NCBI RefSeq assembly: GCF_000002235.5
Contig: NW_022145606.1
Coordinates: forward strand, 51,047,833-51,111,832
Origin: Strongylocentrotus purpuratus
Taxonomy: Eukaryota; Echinodermata; Echinoidea; Camarodonta; Strongylocentrotidae
DNA length: 64,000 bases
Direction of reading: 5' to 3'
A program made the translations under genes and the position numbers. Within the stretch, counting starts at the first letter, position 1. Each line of letters begins with the position of its first letter. Of this stretch, positions 30,001-45,000 are shown one piece after another. Below the pieces are notes generated by a model. It was not told the origin of the DNA and searched no databases. It saw nothing but the letters and a program-made list of their open reading frames with translations.

Positions 30001-33000
30001 CCCCCCCCCCACCTCCACCCACCATGTGTAGCTACGCCCATCATTTCTTACCTGGACTGTATGGAGCTATGGCATGGTACCAGAACGAGAAACAATCGCC
30101 TCCAGAGGTCGTTGCGTCAAATATCTCACTATATAGAGTAGCTGTTTCCCACGGTACCATATGGTTCCCCTTCGAGTAGAGGTAATAACCTGAAGAAAAA
30201 TACAAGCAAATTTTTCAGTACTTGTTATGTTTTGAGTTGTGTTATGACATTGGGTTTGTTTTAGCTCTACTTGCAATAAGTTATAGGTTAGCATTCAAAT
30301 TAGGTATTGTGTGAGTCCCGGGACCCTGTTGCATAAAACTTACCACTAATGATAACTTTGCCATCATTATTAATAACCATGGCAACATCAATTATATGCA
30401 AATAAAATCAAGGTTTCCACAGAAAATACCATTACTGTTAAGTTTTAGGCATTGTGGGGCCAAGAGTTGACTTAAAAATTTGGTAATATTACAAGGAGTA
30501 ATAGTGGTAGGAGCAAGTTTCATATCATATAACCATGACTAGGGTAGAAGACTCACACCCTCAAATTGGTCTTCAAGGCATTTAAGACTAAAATTCAAAT
30601 TCAAGTTCAAGTTCAATTTGATCATGCACAGTTACATGGTATAAACAAAAAATTCTGGCTTTTTCTTTAATTTATATAACATCAATTAACATATATGTGC
30701 TATCAAATTATACAAAATCAGGAATAAATGCAACACAAAATTTAACATAAGTACAAAATGGTATGGTATGATATGAGATCTTTTTTCAATGGAATAGCAG
30801 TTGACATGTGGTGTACCTTCTGATGTGCCTGTAGTGTGATCGTTGGACGGTCCTGTGTCTTCAGACACTGTGCTTCCTGATTCCCTTATCCAGGGATCTT
30901 CATCCTCTATACCATCATCAGCACCCATCCTCCAAGAACACATATCACGATCAAAACTACAGTGACCTGCAAGATGAAATACAGTGAAACCTGTCTATAA
31001 AGACCACTCAAGGGAAACCAGACAAGTGGTTTTTATAGGCAGGTGGTCTCTGTAGATAGGTGGTCACTAAATCAGGTTAGACATAATATACAAATAACAA
31101 CTAAATTAGTCATACACCTTGTAACTGATTTTTTTTGTAATATGAGAATAAAAGGTGGATTGCGTGAGTTAGGACCTTTGTTGATTATTTTTTAGATATA
31201 AGCTTTAGTATGTTACATTTTCAAGGAACATTAATTGGGACAAATCAATTTGTCCATACTTAAAATACTACAAAATTGTTACATATCAAGATTTGAGGCC
31301 TCTGATTGGTCAAAACTGCAGGCATATAATTAATTATAGTGAAACATACTGATGGGGTGAAGCTCAACTTGAACTTCTACTTTATTATCCTTTTCTCCTT
31401 CTCCTTTTCCCTTTCTCTCTTCTCTCCCATTCTTTTATTTCAAAATGTTTTAACCAGTCAGCTGGGGTGGGTACATGCCCCTCCTGTAGATACACCACTG
31501 ATGGCAATACACAGAAACAAAGAAAACATACATAAGCATGTAACAACTAGGCGTTCTGGCGTGCGCCTGTAATCCAGCTTACAGTGGAAGTTACAAACTG
31601 ATTCAGCCGAGGACGCAGGTTCGAAACTGAGTCACGTCTTTCGGACAGTGACGTTAAAGGTCGGTCCCCAGACGTAAATAACCATATATGATTGATACAC
31701 ATCTGTAAAAACCCAATTACACACACACACACAACACTGGAATTGCAAATTTGATGATATCTTGAACTAAAAGTTTATTGACCTTTTGGATCACATGGTC
31801 CGGGCATGAATCCGACATCGTCTATTGTAATGCCTCCCTCGCTGGCGCCTCCTATAAGGCCTTCTATTACAGCCTAAGAGATAGAAATACAGATAAATAA
31901 GAGATCAGTCATATTTCGATGGAGATACAGAGAAATATAAAGTGAGGATAGGTTATAGGGTAAACACTCAAAGGCATAAAATAATCTTCTTCTTCAAATT
32001 GATAACAAATATCTTCCTTAAAAAGACATCACTATTCTCAAAATCTGGAATTTGTTCCAACTTTGTATAAAGTTCCTCCACTAAAGATCCTAATTGATCC
32101 TAGTTCATAATGACGTTTGGAACTATTGAAATCAAGTCCTGAATGTTGTGATTATTTGTAGAAAATAAAAAAACTTGTAGAATTTTTAATTTTTAATTCA
32201 CAATCTACATGTACCTGCACCTATGGTCACCCACGTTATATATAGGCTCGTTCGGACATGCCACGGCAAAACTGCAACATTTTATTTATTATAATGAAGT
32301 ATACGCTTCAAATTTTCTGTATCTAATAACACAGAGCTCAGTGAATATGTGCAAGTTCTTTGTTGCACACAGTTGCCATTTAGTTACATGTTTAAAAAAA
32401 GTGGAGGCCCTTTTTCGACCAAGCATTGACTGTATCATACAAATACAGTCACGAACACAAATCAAAAAGTGCTGCCCCCCCCCCCCCCATTCCAAGCCAT
32501 ATTTGAATTGTTATAATTATTTATTTTTGTTTTGACTCTTTACCATTTCTTTTTTTAGATTTTTCTTGCCTGCTTGTGAGAAAAAATTGCAACCCCTTCC
32601 CCTTCCCCTAGCTCCCCCTCCCTTCCCTGGCCAGATAATTCAAGATCCATTATCACCTGATATGGAAGCGTGTTGATGAAAGTTGCCCCCGCAAACCACC
32701 AATAGTCGCCTCGGTTCCCGCTAGTTGACCACAGTGGATCGTCCGTAATAAACCTGGTTCCATTATCCATCCATTGCATGTAGATATTGAGGGAGCCAAC
32801 GTCTGCCTCATCTAAATGATACCAGAAGCCTAGACACTCGGCCTGGCCGTCGATTGGAGGGTTGCGCTCAAAGCCCAGTAGACGTCCTCGATCACCACGT
32901 TGGTTTGTACTATCTCGCATGTCAATGTAGGCATAGCCACCTATAAATCAAGTATGGTGATGCAGAGATAGCCCCTTACATATAATATACATGTACTCAA

Positions 33001-36000
33001 TAGCGTTTAATATCGTAATCTTAACAGCAATAAGCTATACAAGTTAAGGTTATACAAAGATAACATAATAAAAAATAGGATAAAGTATTGACTAATGAAA
33101 CGCTAATGTTGAATGTTGCAGAGATATATACAGTATTAAAAGGTTGTGAATTTAAAGCCGATTATAGACTATTGAATCATGCTCTGGAAGAAAGATAGAT
33201 GAAAATCATTTAGCGATTACAACAGGAAGAATATACTGAACTTGATTACAAAATAAAACATGTAGTAAATATGAAAAAAATGAAAATACGAGAAGGAAAG
33301 CATAAAATCAAAGTACAGTGCATTAGAACAAAACTAAATCACTGCTCTCATTCATTTTACATCCTTACCAATAACAGTGCCAGTGGAGTGGTCCGGAAGA
33401 GCCTTATTGCCGCTGCTGCCATAGCGACTGTCACTCCCAGATCCCCAAAACCAATCAATTTCATCATACACATCTTCTTGTACCCAGTCACAGAGGTCAA
33501 AGGTGAAATGACAAATATCTGCAAAAGGTCAAAGATGAAATGACAAAGAACCATAGCAGAGGTTAAAGGTCAAATGACTTATATCTGCAAAGAACCATGA
33601 TAATGCTACGTTTACATAATGTTCCCGGCGGCCAATTTTTGTTAAGTCTCCCCAAGTTTTTGTTATTATACTTTTAATTCACGTTTTGGTGCGTTCACCC
33701 CCTTTTACTACGGCCTTCTATTTTTTGACAGCTTAAAAATCTGGTCCGGCGTCCACGGCATTAACGACCGGTCACGTTTGCCCATACCTCCCCTGGCATT
33801 GTCTCACGTCCACAGTGGCCTGAAACGTGATTGCCATGGCTGCCGGGAACATATAAGCCTAGCATATAATGTACACAAATTAGCAGAGAAAGGAAAACAA
33901 AGATGTTCCTCTCCATCCATCTGTATTAAATTTTGTGATATATGTTTGAAAAGTTTTTTGAGGTAGAAATAGTCAAAGTGTACCATGCAATCACCTGAAA
34001 AATTATTTTGTGTACAGCTAGAATTCATGAATTCCACCTCAAAATAGTCGATCTGGCATTCCAAATGTATAGGGAAACAGTTAAGGAGTAAGAAGAAAAT
34101 AAAACATAACATAACAAAACTGTAGTATAGTGCTCAACCGGAAACCAAGTGACTGAGTTCTGGGCGCCCTATTCTTTGTAAGTGCAAAGGCGAACAGATG
34201 TTTTAATGTTCACTGAGAATGTATTCAATTCTCTTTGTGGAAGTAATATTTGAAGCTCAAATTTGATAGCCACATAAATGGAACTCTTACATTACAATCA
34301 AAACGTGATTTTGTGATTGGTACACCTTAAATTTGCAAGGAGTCCATTCAGTTTACAAGACTGACAAAAGATTTAACTGAACATATGAAACCTAAATAAA
34401 TGAAATGAAAAAAACAACTTTCTTGAATGATGACTTACCGGAGTGACCTGTGCAGTCCCCAGAATAGAACGTGATGTCATCAATGTTGATATTGGCTTCA
34501 TATGTCAGACCTCTTACACTAGCATTCAGTAGTACCGTGTAGGACTCTGCATCAGATATATTTAGGGTGACCTAGAAGGACAAACAAAAATAGTATTATA
34601 ATGTGAAAAGGGGCATCAATTAAGACACACTTCTGCAAAGATTTCCCCAAAAAATGTGTTTGAAGACAAATATTGATAAAAGATTGCATAACTAAACGGT
34701 GGTAGTCATAAAAACATAATGAGTGATGAAATAATGATGATAAATAACATAAAAACAGATATGCTTCAGATAAATGATGATGGTAATATAATAATAACAT
34801 ATTAATAATAACAATTATTTCAATAATAACACATTTACGATAGTTATAATAATGATTATGACGACATTACTAATGATAATGATCATCATCATCATAGTAA
34901 TATTAATAATATTATGAACAATCCCAATAACATTAATGAGGATCAAAAGAGAAAATAAAATAATAGATAAATAATTTTTTTTTTAAAGATGACCTACAAA
35001 AATGAATACAGCCTAAAGGTATTACTCACCAGTGATTGTTTCCAAGAAGCTCCTTGATTTCCACTGTACGATACGAGAGTTGTAGGGACTGGGTCTGTGT
35101 TGGGCAAGACCTGCACATCTAGATTACCCGTCATCTCATAATGTAGAAAGTAATAGAACTCTAGACATTGGATGGAATCGGTGAGGAATTCTGGTGACTT
35201 TAGAATAGCGTTATCCCCGACGGAGCTACCTGATGGGTCCATTACAGCATAGACACCTAAATAGACCATAGGGTATCGATAAAGAACAACAAATAACAAA
35301 ACATTATCATGATCATTAATGTTGTTAATATTAATAGAAGCAGTGGTAGTAGTAGTAGTAGTCATGATAGTAGTAATAGTAGTAGTAGTAGTACTATTAG
35401 GAGTAATTGTAGTAGTAATAGTAGTAGTAGTAGTAGTAGTAGTAGGAGGAGGAGGGAGAGGAGGAGGAGTAGTAGTAGTAGTACAGTAGTAGTAGAAGTA
35501 GTAGAAGCAGCAGCAGTTGGCCTGGAGTAGTATTGTGTCCTCAATAAATTTCCTAGGTTTCTTGTGTTTGCAAAGTTTTATTACTATTGTAGATTAGAAA
35601 TATATAACATCATCTGAGCTGCAGTGATCTAATTTAATTGGCCGATTTGGGACTCTACTTACATGGATTACCGTGGTAACAAGTTGCCAACAACTTGTTC
35701 AGGATTGCACAAAATATTAAAAAACAATGTTTTAAATCCAACATTCATAATTTTATGAAAAAGGAGATTTCATTGATGTCCGCCAAATTTAACATATGTA
35801 AATTATTGTTAGGCACCTTCGAGTCGTCGCCCCACTCACGATGATCCCATGGACAAACCCTCTCAAGGCTGCTCTGTACCTGTGCAGGTATACACACCTC
35901 TCTATGTCTGTTTCTTTGGTCATACCTGCTATCCATCTAATCCTTTGCCTTCTTCTTCTCATTTTACCCTGCATTTTGCCAAGCATGATATCATGCTTCA

Positions 36001-39000
36001 GACATTTGGATCTTACAAAGAAATAGATAAATTTGTGACCTTTACAGCATTCCACCAAATAAAGAAAATGAGAAAGCCATTTTTCTTACCAGCTAGGGTC
36101 TGTTTGGTATGATCTGCAGAGGGTCCCCAAGGATCCGCAGGAGGACCGGCCTCACCCCGGGAACGAGTCCAGTCAAAGTCATCCTCATCCCGTACATTCT
36201 TCCAAAGGCAGTAGTCATTCTCAAAGGTGCATGTACCAAGTGACTCGCAAGGGCCATCGTTAAACTTGATATCATCAATACTGATGGATCCATCCTTGGT
36301 TATATCCACACTCCTCCCAAGGAACGTAATCTATAGTGACGAAAGATACAGTCAAAAGTAGACATGGGCATGGTTTCACGTAACCATCATATGTACAATT
36401 CCATGGACATCCTATCAAAACATGTGTTAAATCATATGCATTTCAAAGGGATAATTGTTTGGTTTGAAGGTTTATTTTACTTGACAGCTATGAAAGTATG
36501 TGTATGCTTGTAAGTAAGCAACAAAAGGACCGCCAGCTTGAAGTCGTCTCTGAGAACTTATCGTTTCATACAACACTGCCATCATATCGGTTGTTCGACA
36601 ATTGTACCAACGACAATTGCTCCATGACTACTTCCTACATTGACCCAAGTCTTTACAATCAAACCCTAGACCCAACATGAAAATGTAGACCTAACCCTAA
36701 CCCTGAACCTCCTGTGAGACATTCATTTAGTTGTTCATTCATTGTCACATTGAGCTTTCCATACACTCCATCATTTCCATTTCTTCAATTCTTCTCCCGA
36801 TGCAATCATTACTTCTTTGGTCCTTTACTTATAATACTCAGCTTTCATATAGCGCGAATTACAATTAAGTCTATAAGCGCTTCCAAACTTGGAGATTATT
36901 ACCCCAGCTTTAGCTGTGCTGCCATTTCGGTGCTCTAGCATTTCAAAGAATTAATTCCTGCCATGTACACATTTACATCACCTGGTTGGAGTACGGCAAA
37001 TGAAGATCAATGTCTTGCCACAGGACCTACATGTAGATTCATTCTTCCCTACTAAAAGTGGTAGTATTTTCTATTATTTCCTCTGTACATAAACACAGGA
37101 CAGGGGTGATAGTGAGCAGCTAAAAACACCCACCCTTGAGTAAAAAAAAAAAGGATTCAGGAAATAAAATGGCATCTAACAACATTCCCCCCACCTTTCG
37201 AGTAAGAACATTTGGAAAAAAAATAGGGGAAAATAGGGGGAAAAGGGGTAAAATCGGGGAAAAAGAAGAAGAAAGAAAAAAAATTCAGGAAGAAAAAAAA
37301 AATCAGGAAAAAAGAAGAAGAAAAAATTGGGTAAATATCAGGCCTGCACAGGGTGATGCATTTACCATCAGCTTGCATTGATACTCACCTTGAAATCTTC
37401 AGTGACTGAGACTGGAATCTGGAAAGCCAGCCATTCAGTTGATAGAGTCATCCCTGAGTAGGACAGAATAACCTTGGTCTGCCCTGATGGTACACCTACT
37501 TGATTCACCTAAGGAGACAATAGATGACAAATATGAGTATTATACTAAAAATGTGCTGTAATAATATCATTATCACCATTGTCATCATCCTAATCATCAC
37601 CATCATACTCACTTTCATCACCATCTCATCATTATCATCTTAATTCTCATCATAATCACTATTATCATCATCATCATCATTACCATCACGATCATCATCA
37701 ACATCATTATCATCCTCACTATCATCACCATCATCATCATCCTCATTATCATCCTAATTCTCATCATAATCACTATCATCATCATCATTATCATCACGAT
37801 CATCATCAACATCATCCTCATCCTCACCATCATCATCATCCTCATTATCATCCTAATTCTCAACATAATCACTATTATCATTATCATTATCATCACGCTC
37901 ATCATCAACATCATCCTCATCCTCACCATCATCATCATCCTCATTATCATCCTAATTCTCAACATAATCACTATTATTATCATTATCATCACGCTCATCA
38001 TCAACATCATCTTCATCCTCATCATAATAATCCTAATCCTAATCTTAATCATCACCATCATCACATTTATCATCACAAACATTGTTATCATCCTCATAAT
38101 CATCATCCTCCTCATCATCATCATCCTAATCTGAATCATCCCTATCATCCTCATTATCATCATCATCACCATCGTCATCAAAAATAACATTATCATCCTA
38201 CTCCTCCTCATCACTTACCGTAAGACTAACACTGGTAGGATTATTCATGTAGAACCATACTTTGAGACATCGATCAGAAACCGTTCCTTGGGAGAATACA
38301 CCAGACTCCAGCACCCCATAATAGTTCAAATTCTGGACGTTACTCAGGTCAAGAAACATGAAATGACCTGAATGGGGGAAAAAGGGAGTTTGATGCTGCT
38401 TGTAAGTATCAACTTGCATGGTGATGTAGATAAACAGTAGTTTTGTGGGTGCACCATGTGAGAGAGAGGGAGGATTGAGGAGTTCTGAAAAGGACTCTCG
38501 GTAATCATTTAGGACTACACACCCTCACGAAAGATTACAGAGAGTCCTTTTCAGGACTCCTCAATCCTCCCTCTCTCTCTCTCACATGGTGCACCCGCAA
38601 GCCTACTGTATAAAAGGGAGTTTGTTTAAAACCAACATAGGAGGGATATTTACTTTGAAACTTGCAAATAGGAATATAGTATTTCAGACAAAAAATATAA
38701 ATGACAAAAATTGTCCTCTTGGCTGGACACTAAAGAGTTTTTTCAAATAATGAAGGGTTAAAGTCTTTAGTATATTGTTGCTTAAGCAGACCAGTATTTA
38801 AGCCCATATCAGATTGACCTCACTATTACATACTCACTAAATAAATGTAACATTTATAAAAGCAAAGATTAATGGTATAGTAAGTTAATCGCATTCAGAT
38901 TAAAAACTAAGCAGACAAGCATTGATTTTTTATGGTTAACATTTGCATACCTTTTGATAATTGGTATGTTGCATCATACGGTGGGAGAACATCCGATGAG

Positions 39001-42000
39001 AAGGAAGAGGGTGTCGACACTTGCCATGGCAATGTATCAGTTGGGGATTGTGTGAAACCGCACTGGCCATTCTCAAATCCACAGTAACCTTAGTGAGTTA
39101 ACAAGAGAAAGGGAGAGACAGAGTGTGAGAGACAGACAGGGTGAGAGAGACAGACAGAGTGAGAGAGAAAGAGAGAGTGAGAGAGAAAGAGAGAGAGAAA
39201 GACAGAGAGAAAGACAGAGAGAAAGACAGAGAGAAAAAGAGAGAGAGAGAGAAAGAGAGAAGGAGAGAGAGAAAGAGAGACAGAGAGACAAAGAGAGGCA
39301 GACAGACAGAGAGATATATATTTATACATGTATATATAGAGAGAGAGACAGATAGATACATCTTAATGTTAACTTTACAAGGTTATGTATAGGTCAGAGC
39401 AGGGAGGTGAAAGAACAGGAGGCGAAACTATTGTAATTTATTCAAACGCATTCTTGAGTTCTAAAGCGTAACAATGGGATGTGTAACATTCCACTTGGCT
39501 TTGAAGTTCCATGCTCCGAACCGCGCTTCCACTGCGGGGAATTTCGGAAGCCAGGCACCAGTTTTACATTTATTACAAAATATTAAATTACCGGCAAAAT
39601 TACAGTGTAAATTGAAAACTTTATATGGGAAATTTATTGGGAATAGTGCATCAAACAAATTTTCAAATTTAGAACTCCGTCCTGCCTTTAAATTGTGTGC
39701 CAGAGTTGGTAAAAGAAAAATTACATCCCGTCAAAAACTCAATATTTTAGGATGATGCGCGAATTGGTGCATGCTTTAATGTCCCGTTATTTGATCCATG
39801 ATTTACAATCTTCAATAACATTAAGTTTGCTAATGCGTGTTTTCGCGTGTTTTTTGTATTTTTCAAGTTTAAAAAAGAATGAAATTACACAAGTTTGTGT
39901 TCGCTTGTTCCACTCTTTACACATTCAACAATGGATGAGAAATCATTGGAAGGGACAGCGAACAGTTGCTGTGATACCATTTTCTGATGTAGGAATTCTA
40001 AATCCTAAAATTGCATGCGCTCTTTTATCTCACCACCTGGTCAACAGCTGCAGATTAGCGCATAACTTTCCGGCGGCTTGGAGCATGGGGTCAAAGGAGA
40101 ACGGCTTGATTCAAGTCCTTCTCTATCACGTCCCTGGTCAGAGTTGCTATTTAATTACTGTGGTAGCTAACGCCAAGCAGACTGAACACTCATAATTATA
40201 ATGCAAGTTGACTGAATATAAAATATATAAAATCACAATAATTCAGTGTTCACTATCTTTCTTGAAATTTCCTGTAAAAGGCCCATTCCTAATATAAGTG
40301 GTAGTTCAAGCAGTGAAACATCATATTCAGAATGTTCACTTTTTCTCTATTTTTGTTCTCCTTCTTTAACCCGTTGACTACAATAAAGAGCAAAAGGTTT
40401 ATTGTCTTGTTGTACTCACTCGGTGTTCCGCACGCCCCAGTCGTGAAACTGATGTCATCCAAAACAAGGACTCCGTCATAACCACTCCCTCTGACACCTT
40501 CAAATATCACCTGCATGGCAGAAAGCAATCCAATTCAATTCAATTCAATCAAGTTCAGTTCAATTAAATTCAACTGAGTTCAGTTCAATTCAATTCAATT
40601 CGATTCAACTAAATTCAACTGAGTTCAGTTCAGTTTGGTTCAATTCATTTCAATTATTTTTAATCCATTTTAATTCAATTTCAATTTAATTCAACTAAAT
40701 TCAACTGAGTTTAGTTCCGTTTGGTTCAATTCATTTTAATCCAGTTCAATTCAATTAAACTGAGTTCAGTTCAGTTCAGTTCGGTTCAGTTCAGTGCAGT
40801 TCGGTTCATTTCAATTCAATTCAATTCAATTCAATTCAATATCAATTTGATTCAACTACATTCAATTTAATTCACTTCGATTAAGTTCAATTTAATTAAA
40901 TTAAATTTCAAACACTTTCAAATCATTGCAATTCAATCCAAAATGGTTCTAACTAGATTAGAATATTTTGATTGCAATTATTTATGGTACAATGTCAAGT
41001 GAAATGTATATATTGTTCATAATTACCATGAACTGATCAGTGCCACTTAGTTGAACCTGTCCTGGACCCCATTGTGGTCCTGTTGGTTCCGTCTCATTCC
41101 ACACCGACATCTCACCATCCATATTCTGCACGTAGACACTCAGCCTACTTCCTGTAGGAGACCCATACTGCTGATACCAGAACTCCATGCAAGTGCTCTC
41201 TGCGGTGGGGTTCATCATACGTGGGGAGTTCAAGCGAGCCCAGTCATTCTCGTAGGGGACATCCAAGTACATGTAGAATCCTAGATAAATAAGATATTTA
41301 CCCATTTATGCTATGGTCACAACACCTAAAAGTAGCCCGCTTGGCGGCAGGGCGGCGAGGTTTGAGCCAATTTCGCCCGGACACCGCTTGTTTTTAGGGC
41401 ATCGCTCGGTCGCTGCTGAAGTTTTAGCGCGGAGTTAAAATTTGGGCAGCGCCTACTCACTTTCACTCATCCGCCCGTGCACCGACCTAATCGAGCGTTT
41501 GTCGAGCGATCTAGGTAAAAAATTGAAGTCTGTAGGTCAAAGGCTGCCAAACAGACGCCACCCTGTCACCGCTCGGTCGCCGCTGAGAGATCAGTCCAAA
41601 AACGAGTCCAAAAACAGTAGGCAGCCTTTGACCTAGCGGTTTGATTAGGTTGACGCCCTGGCGGCGAACGCCCAGGCACTGAGTGTATTTTGGTGCCCCG
41701 CCGATCACTGGCCTGTCGGGCACTTTCTTTAAAACCAGCCAGTGGCCGGTGGGAGACCGCTCAGGAATCGACAGGGCACTGCCCATGCCTCGCTGGGGCT
41801 CTACAGCCTGCTCGAGATCTCCAAAAATTGTTGGGCGATGTCTAAATTCCAGCGGTGACCGAGCAGGCTACTAATTGGTCGATCGCCGCTCTGATTTGTG
41901 ACAATAGCTTATCTTGCACTGGTAGCAAATAAAGCTGTGGAATCACAAATTGGTTTACTGTATTGTTTGTAGTGTATTGCAGGCCTGACTGATTCATCAG

Positions 42001-45000
42001 TGTTCTGTTTTGGGGCTTCATTACGTGAGAAACTTACTAGGTAGCTAGAGGAAGATTTTACAATTAGTTTTCTTGGGACAAGATAATCCAGGACATAACA
42101 TTACCGCGGTAATCATACACATCACTTCATCCAGTATGAGGGATTGAATGTAGAAGAATTCATGCAGATATTTAAGGAGTCAATACTTAATTTCTTGTTA
42201 GTATATAGTTCCTATACATCCTCTTCATTTCCCTACTATTTTCTCCCATTACTTTCTATGGTCCTTGCATGCTCTATTTCTCCTAATATATCCCACTAAT
42301 ATCCTTTCCATTCTCTCTCTCTCTCTCCCTCCCCCTCCCTCCCTCTCTCTTCTTACCTCTCTCATCTCCGATGGTATGATCAGCTCCTGGACCTTCTTCA
42401 TCGTAGTGGGTCTCTGACGAGGCTCGTTTCCACGGATATATAGAGCCCAGGACCCAAGAACAGAAGCCGTTCTCAAAATCACAGCCCTGATTTTCTGGAG
42501 CTGCAGAGATAAAAAGATCTTGTTTTAATACAATGTAGGTTCATACACTGAACAACATTGGTGAGGAGCACTGTGGTACATGTATAATGGGTAAGACTCT
42601 TGACTCAAACAAGAGATCCCAGGTTCCATTCTTACTCTGCGCTAATTACATTTATATCTTTGTACTTCAAGATGTTCTGCCCACATTTGTCCTTGACCCA
42701 CATGCATTAATCTGTTGACTCCTGAATTCTCTGATTCCTATAGGCTTAATACAGGGAGCACTCAGTTCCTGTAGACAATGGGTTAAACCATTGACTACTG
42801 AATTCTCTGATTCCTATATAAATATAGGCTTAATACAGAGAGCACTCGGTTCCTGTAGGAAAATTTTCTGCAAAAAGGTACCACTTTTTTGTATCACATT
42901 CCTTCGCGGTCATTATAAACCTAATTATGAAGCAGATATCGGGTTCATTCATGCATGACGAGGGCTTCAACAGGACAATTTTTTTTTTTAATTGGCACAC
43001 ACAGATCTAAACGTCAAATGATCTTGGACACGTTAAAAATATGCGTCATCAGTCGAAAAATAATATAAAATTCCAATGCTACTTCATTGAATAATCATTT
43101 CCATACACTGTACAATTTTAATCCAATGCTGTCCCGTCTCTTATTGTCATGCAAATAATGCCAATCATTGCAGTCTGACTTTCCCATGAGCGCGATGGAC
43201 TCATTTGCAGTACTACTACCGGGTATACCCACTTAGCATATGCGTGGGGAGGGGCAATGTTCACATAAAGCCTTAAAATGACTTGGAAACATTGTTGAAG
43301 GTTTGTGAAAAAAACTGCGTAATTTTTGTATGAAATGTTACTTATTATATTCCTTACACTGTACTAAACCTCCAACACGCAACAAATCCTGAACAAATTC
43401 TCAACCACAAAGATATTTATGGTTTTCTTTGAAGGCATCACTGTGCGACACCATCTAACAGTAAGTTCTCCCAACTATTTCTTAATTTTCCCAGCCGTTT
43501 TTCCATGGAAATAAGACATAAGACAGGCTTTTAAAAATCTTTCAACACTTAAATGTCTGGAATGGTATATAGAGCCAGTTCATTGCTTTGTGACGATTAA
43601 CATTCACCTAATATGTAATCAAATTGTAATAGTTGGGAGAATTCAGGAATCGATTAGATCAGCTTTTCCCATTTTTTATCATTAATAATGGTCTGTTTTA
43701 AACTTGTTTGTACATAGTACATTTAGGTCACTACCTTAGCACCATTTTCTCTCATCTGAACAATGCTACCAAGTCAATAGTCAATAGGGAGGACACTAAT
43801 CCATAAAAGAGACTTACCCAATTCGTCTGAACAGTCTCTGTCTTCAAGAGTTATATCATCAATACATATATCCCCATAATAGGTATACTGAAGATCCCCT
43901 TTAAGAAAGATCTGGTAGGAAAACGAGTCACTGAGAGTCGGGATTGGAACCTATAATGATAAAATCAATTATATTTCAATTCAGTTCAATTAATTTCGCA
44001 TCATAAAAAAATCAAGTACAACATAAATACAGATAATAGGCTAGGACCCCTAAGAAGCAACTTGTGCTAGTAAATTAGGCCCCTAACAAGTTAAACACAA
44101 CATATAAGGTGTGTATATATATATGTATTTGGTATGGTCATTGAAGAAAACTAGCCAGAAATGAATTTTCAAGAAAACTAGATGGAACTTCGACTGCGCG
44201 CAATCAAAAATGATGCCTCCGTCATAGAGCAATTTTACAAACCAAAACAGAAGAAATTTTTCAAATTCAAGTTCAATTGTAATCCATTAACAGGTTCTCA
44301 GAATATCGTGATTACAAGCAATTTCTTATATACATATATGACCCTTTGATCATTGACCTCATGACCCTAAAATCTACTGGCTCTGCAAGATGTCCTGAGT
44401 TAAATAGTAATCCATCTGTCAGTTCTAATGAGAATGCGTTAACAAGCTATTTTTGCATACATAATGAACCTATGACATTTGACCTTATGAACCAATAGTC
44501 TACTCAGATCATACATAAATGATCTAAGTTTGGCAGGAATCCATCAATCTGTTCTAATGATAATGCGATCACAAGCTATTTTTGCATACATAATGAGCCA
44601 CATGACCTTTGACCTTGACCTAATGACCCCAAAATCTACTCAGTTCATCAGCTCTGCAAGTAACATACATGACCTAAGTTTGGCAGGAATCCATTAATCG
44701 GTTCTTCAGATAACGCAATCACAAGAACGGGACGTACGTACAGACGTACGGACGGACAACCCGAAAACATAATGCCTCCGGCTACTTCGTAACGGAGGCA
44801 TAAAAAAAGAGGAAAGGGGGATTACAAATACAGTATATCTACCATCCAAATTACATTTTGGTAGAAGATGAAGTACGGTATGGTCATTGGAGAAAGCAAG
44901 TCCAATAAATTATCCTGCATCTGGGGCTGGGGTAGCACGAGGGAAGCACGGGGGTTGCACGGACGTAACATGGGGGTAGCACGAGGGAACGCGGGGTAGC

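Noticed and set aside
33804..34112. Minus-strand frame of 102 codons with several Cys
   Set aside because: It lies between MAM 7 exon A and MAM 6 exon D, which already join in phase. It overlaps the MITE at 33604 and has no MAM motif.
36691..36712. Telomere-like CCTAACCCTAACCCT
   Set aside because: Only about three units, too short to mean an interstitial telomere.
37618..38214. 198-codon Met/Ile-rich frame
   Set aside because: Pure product of the ATC satellite.
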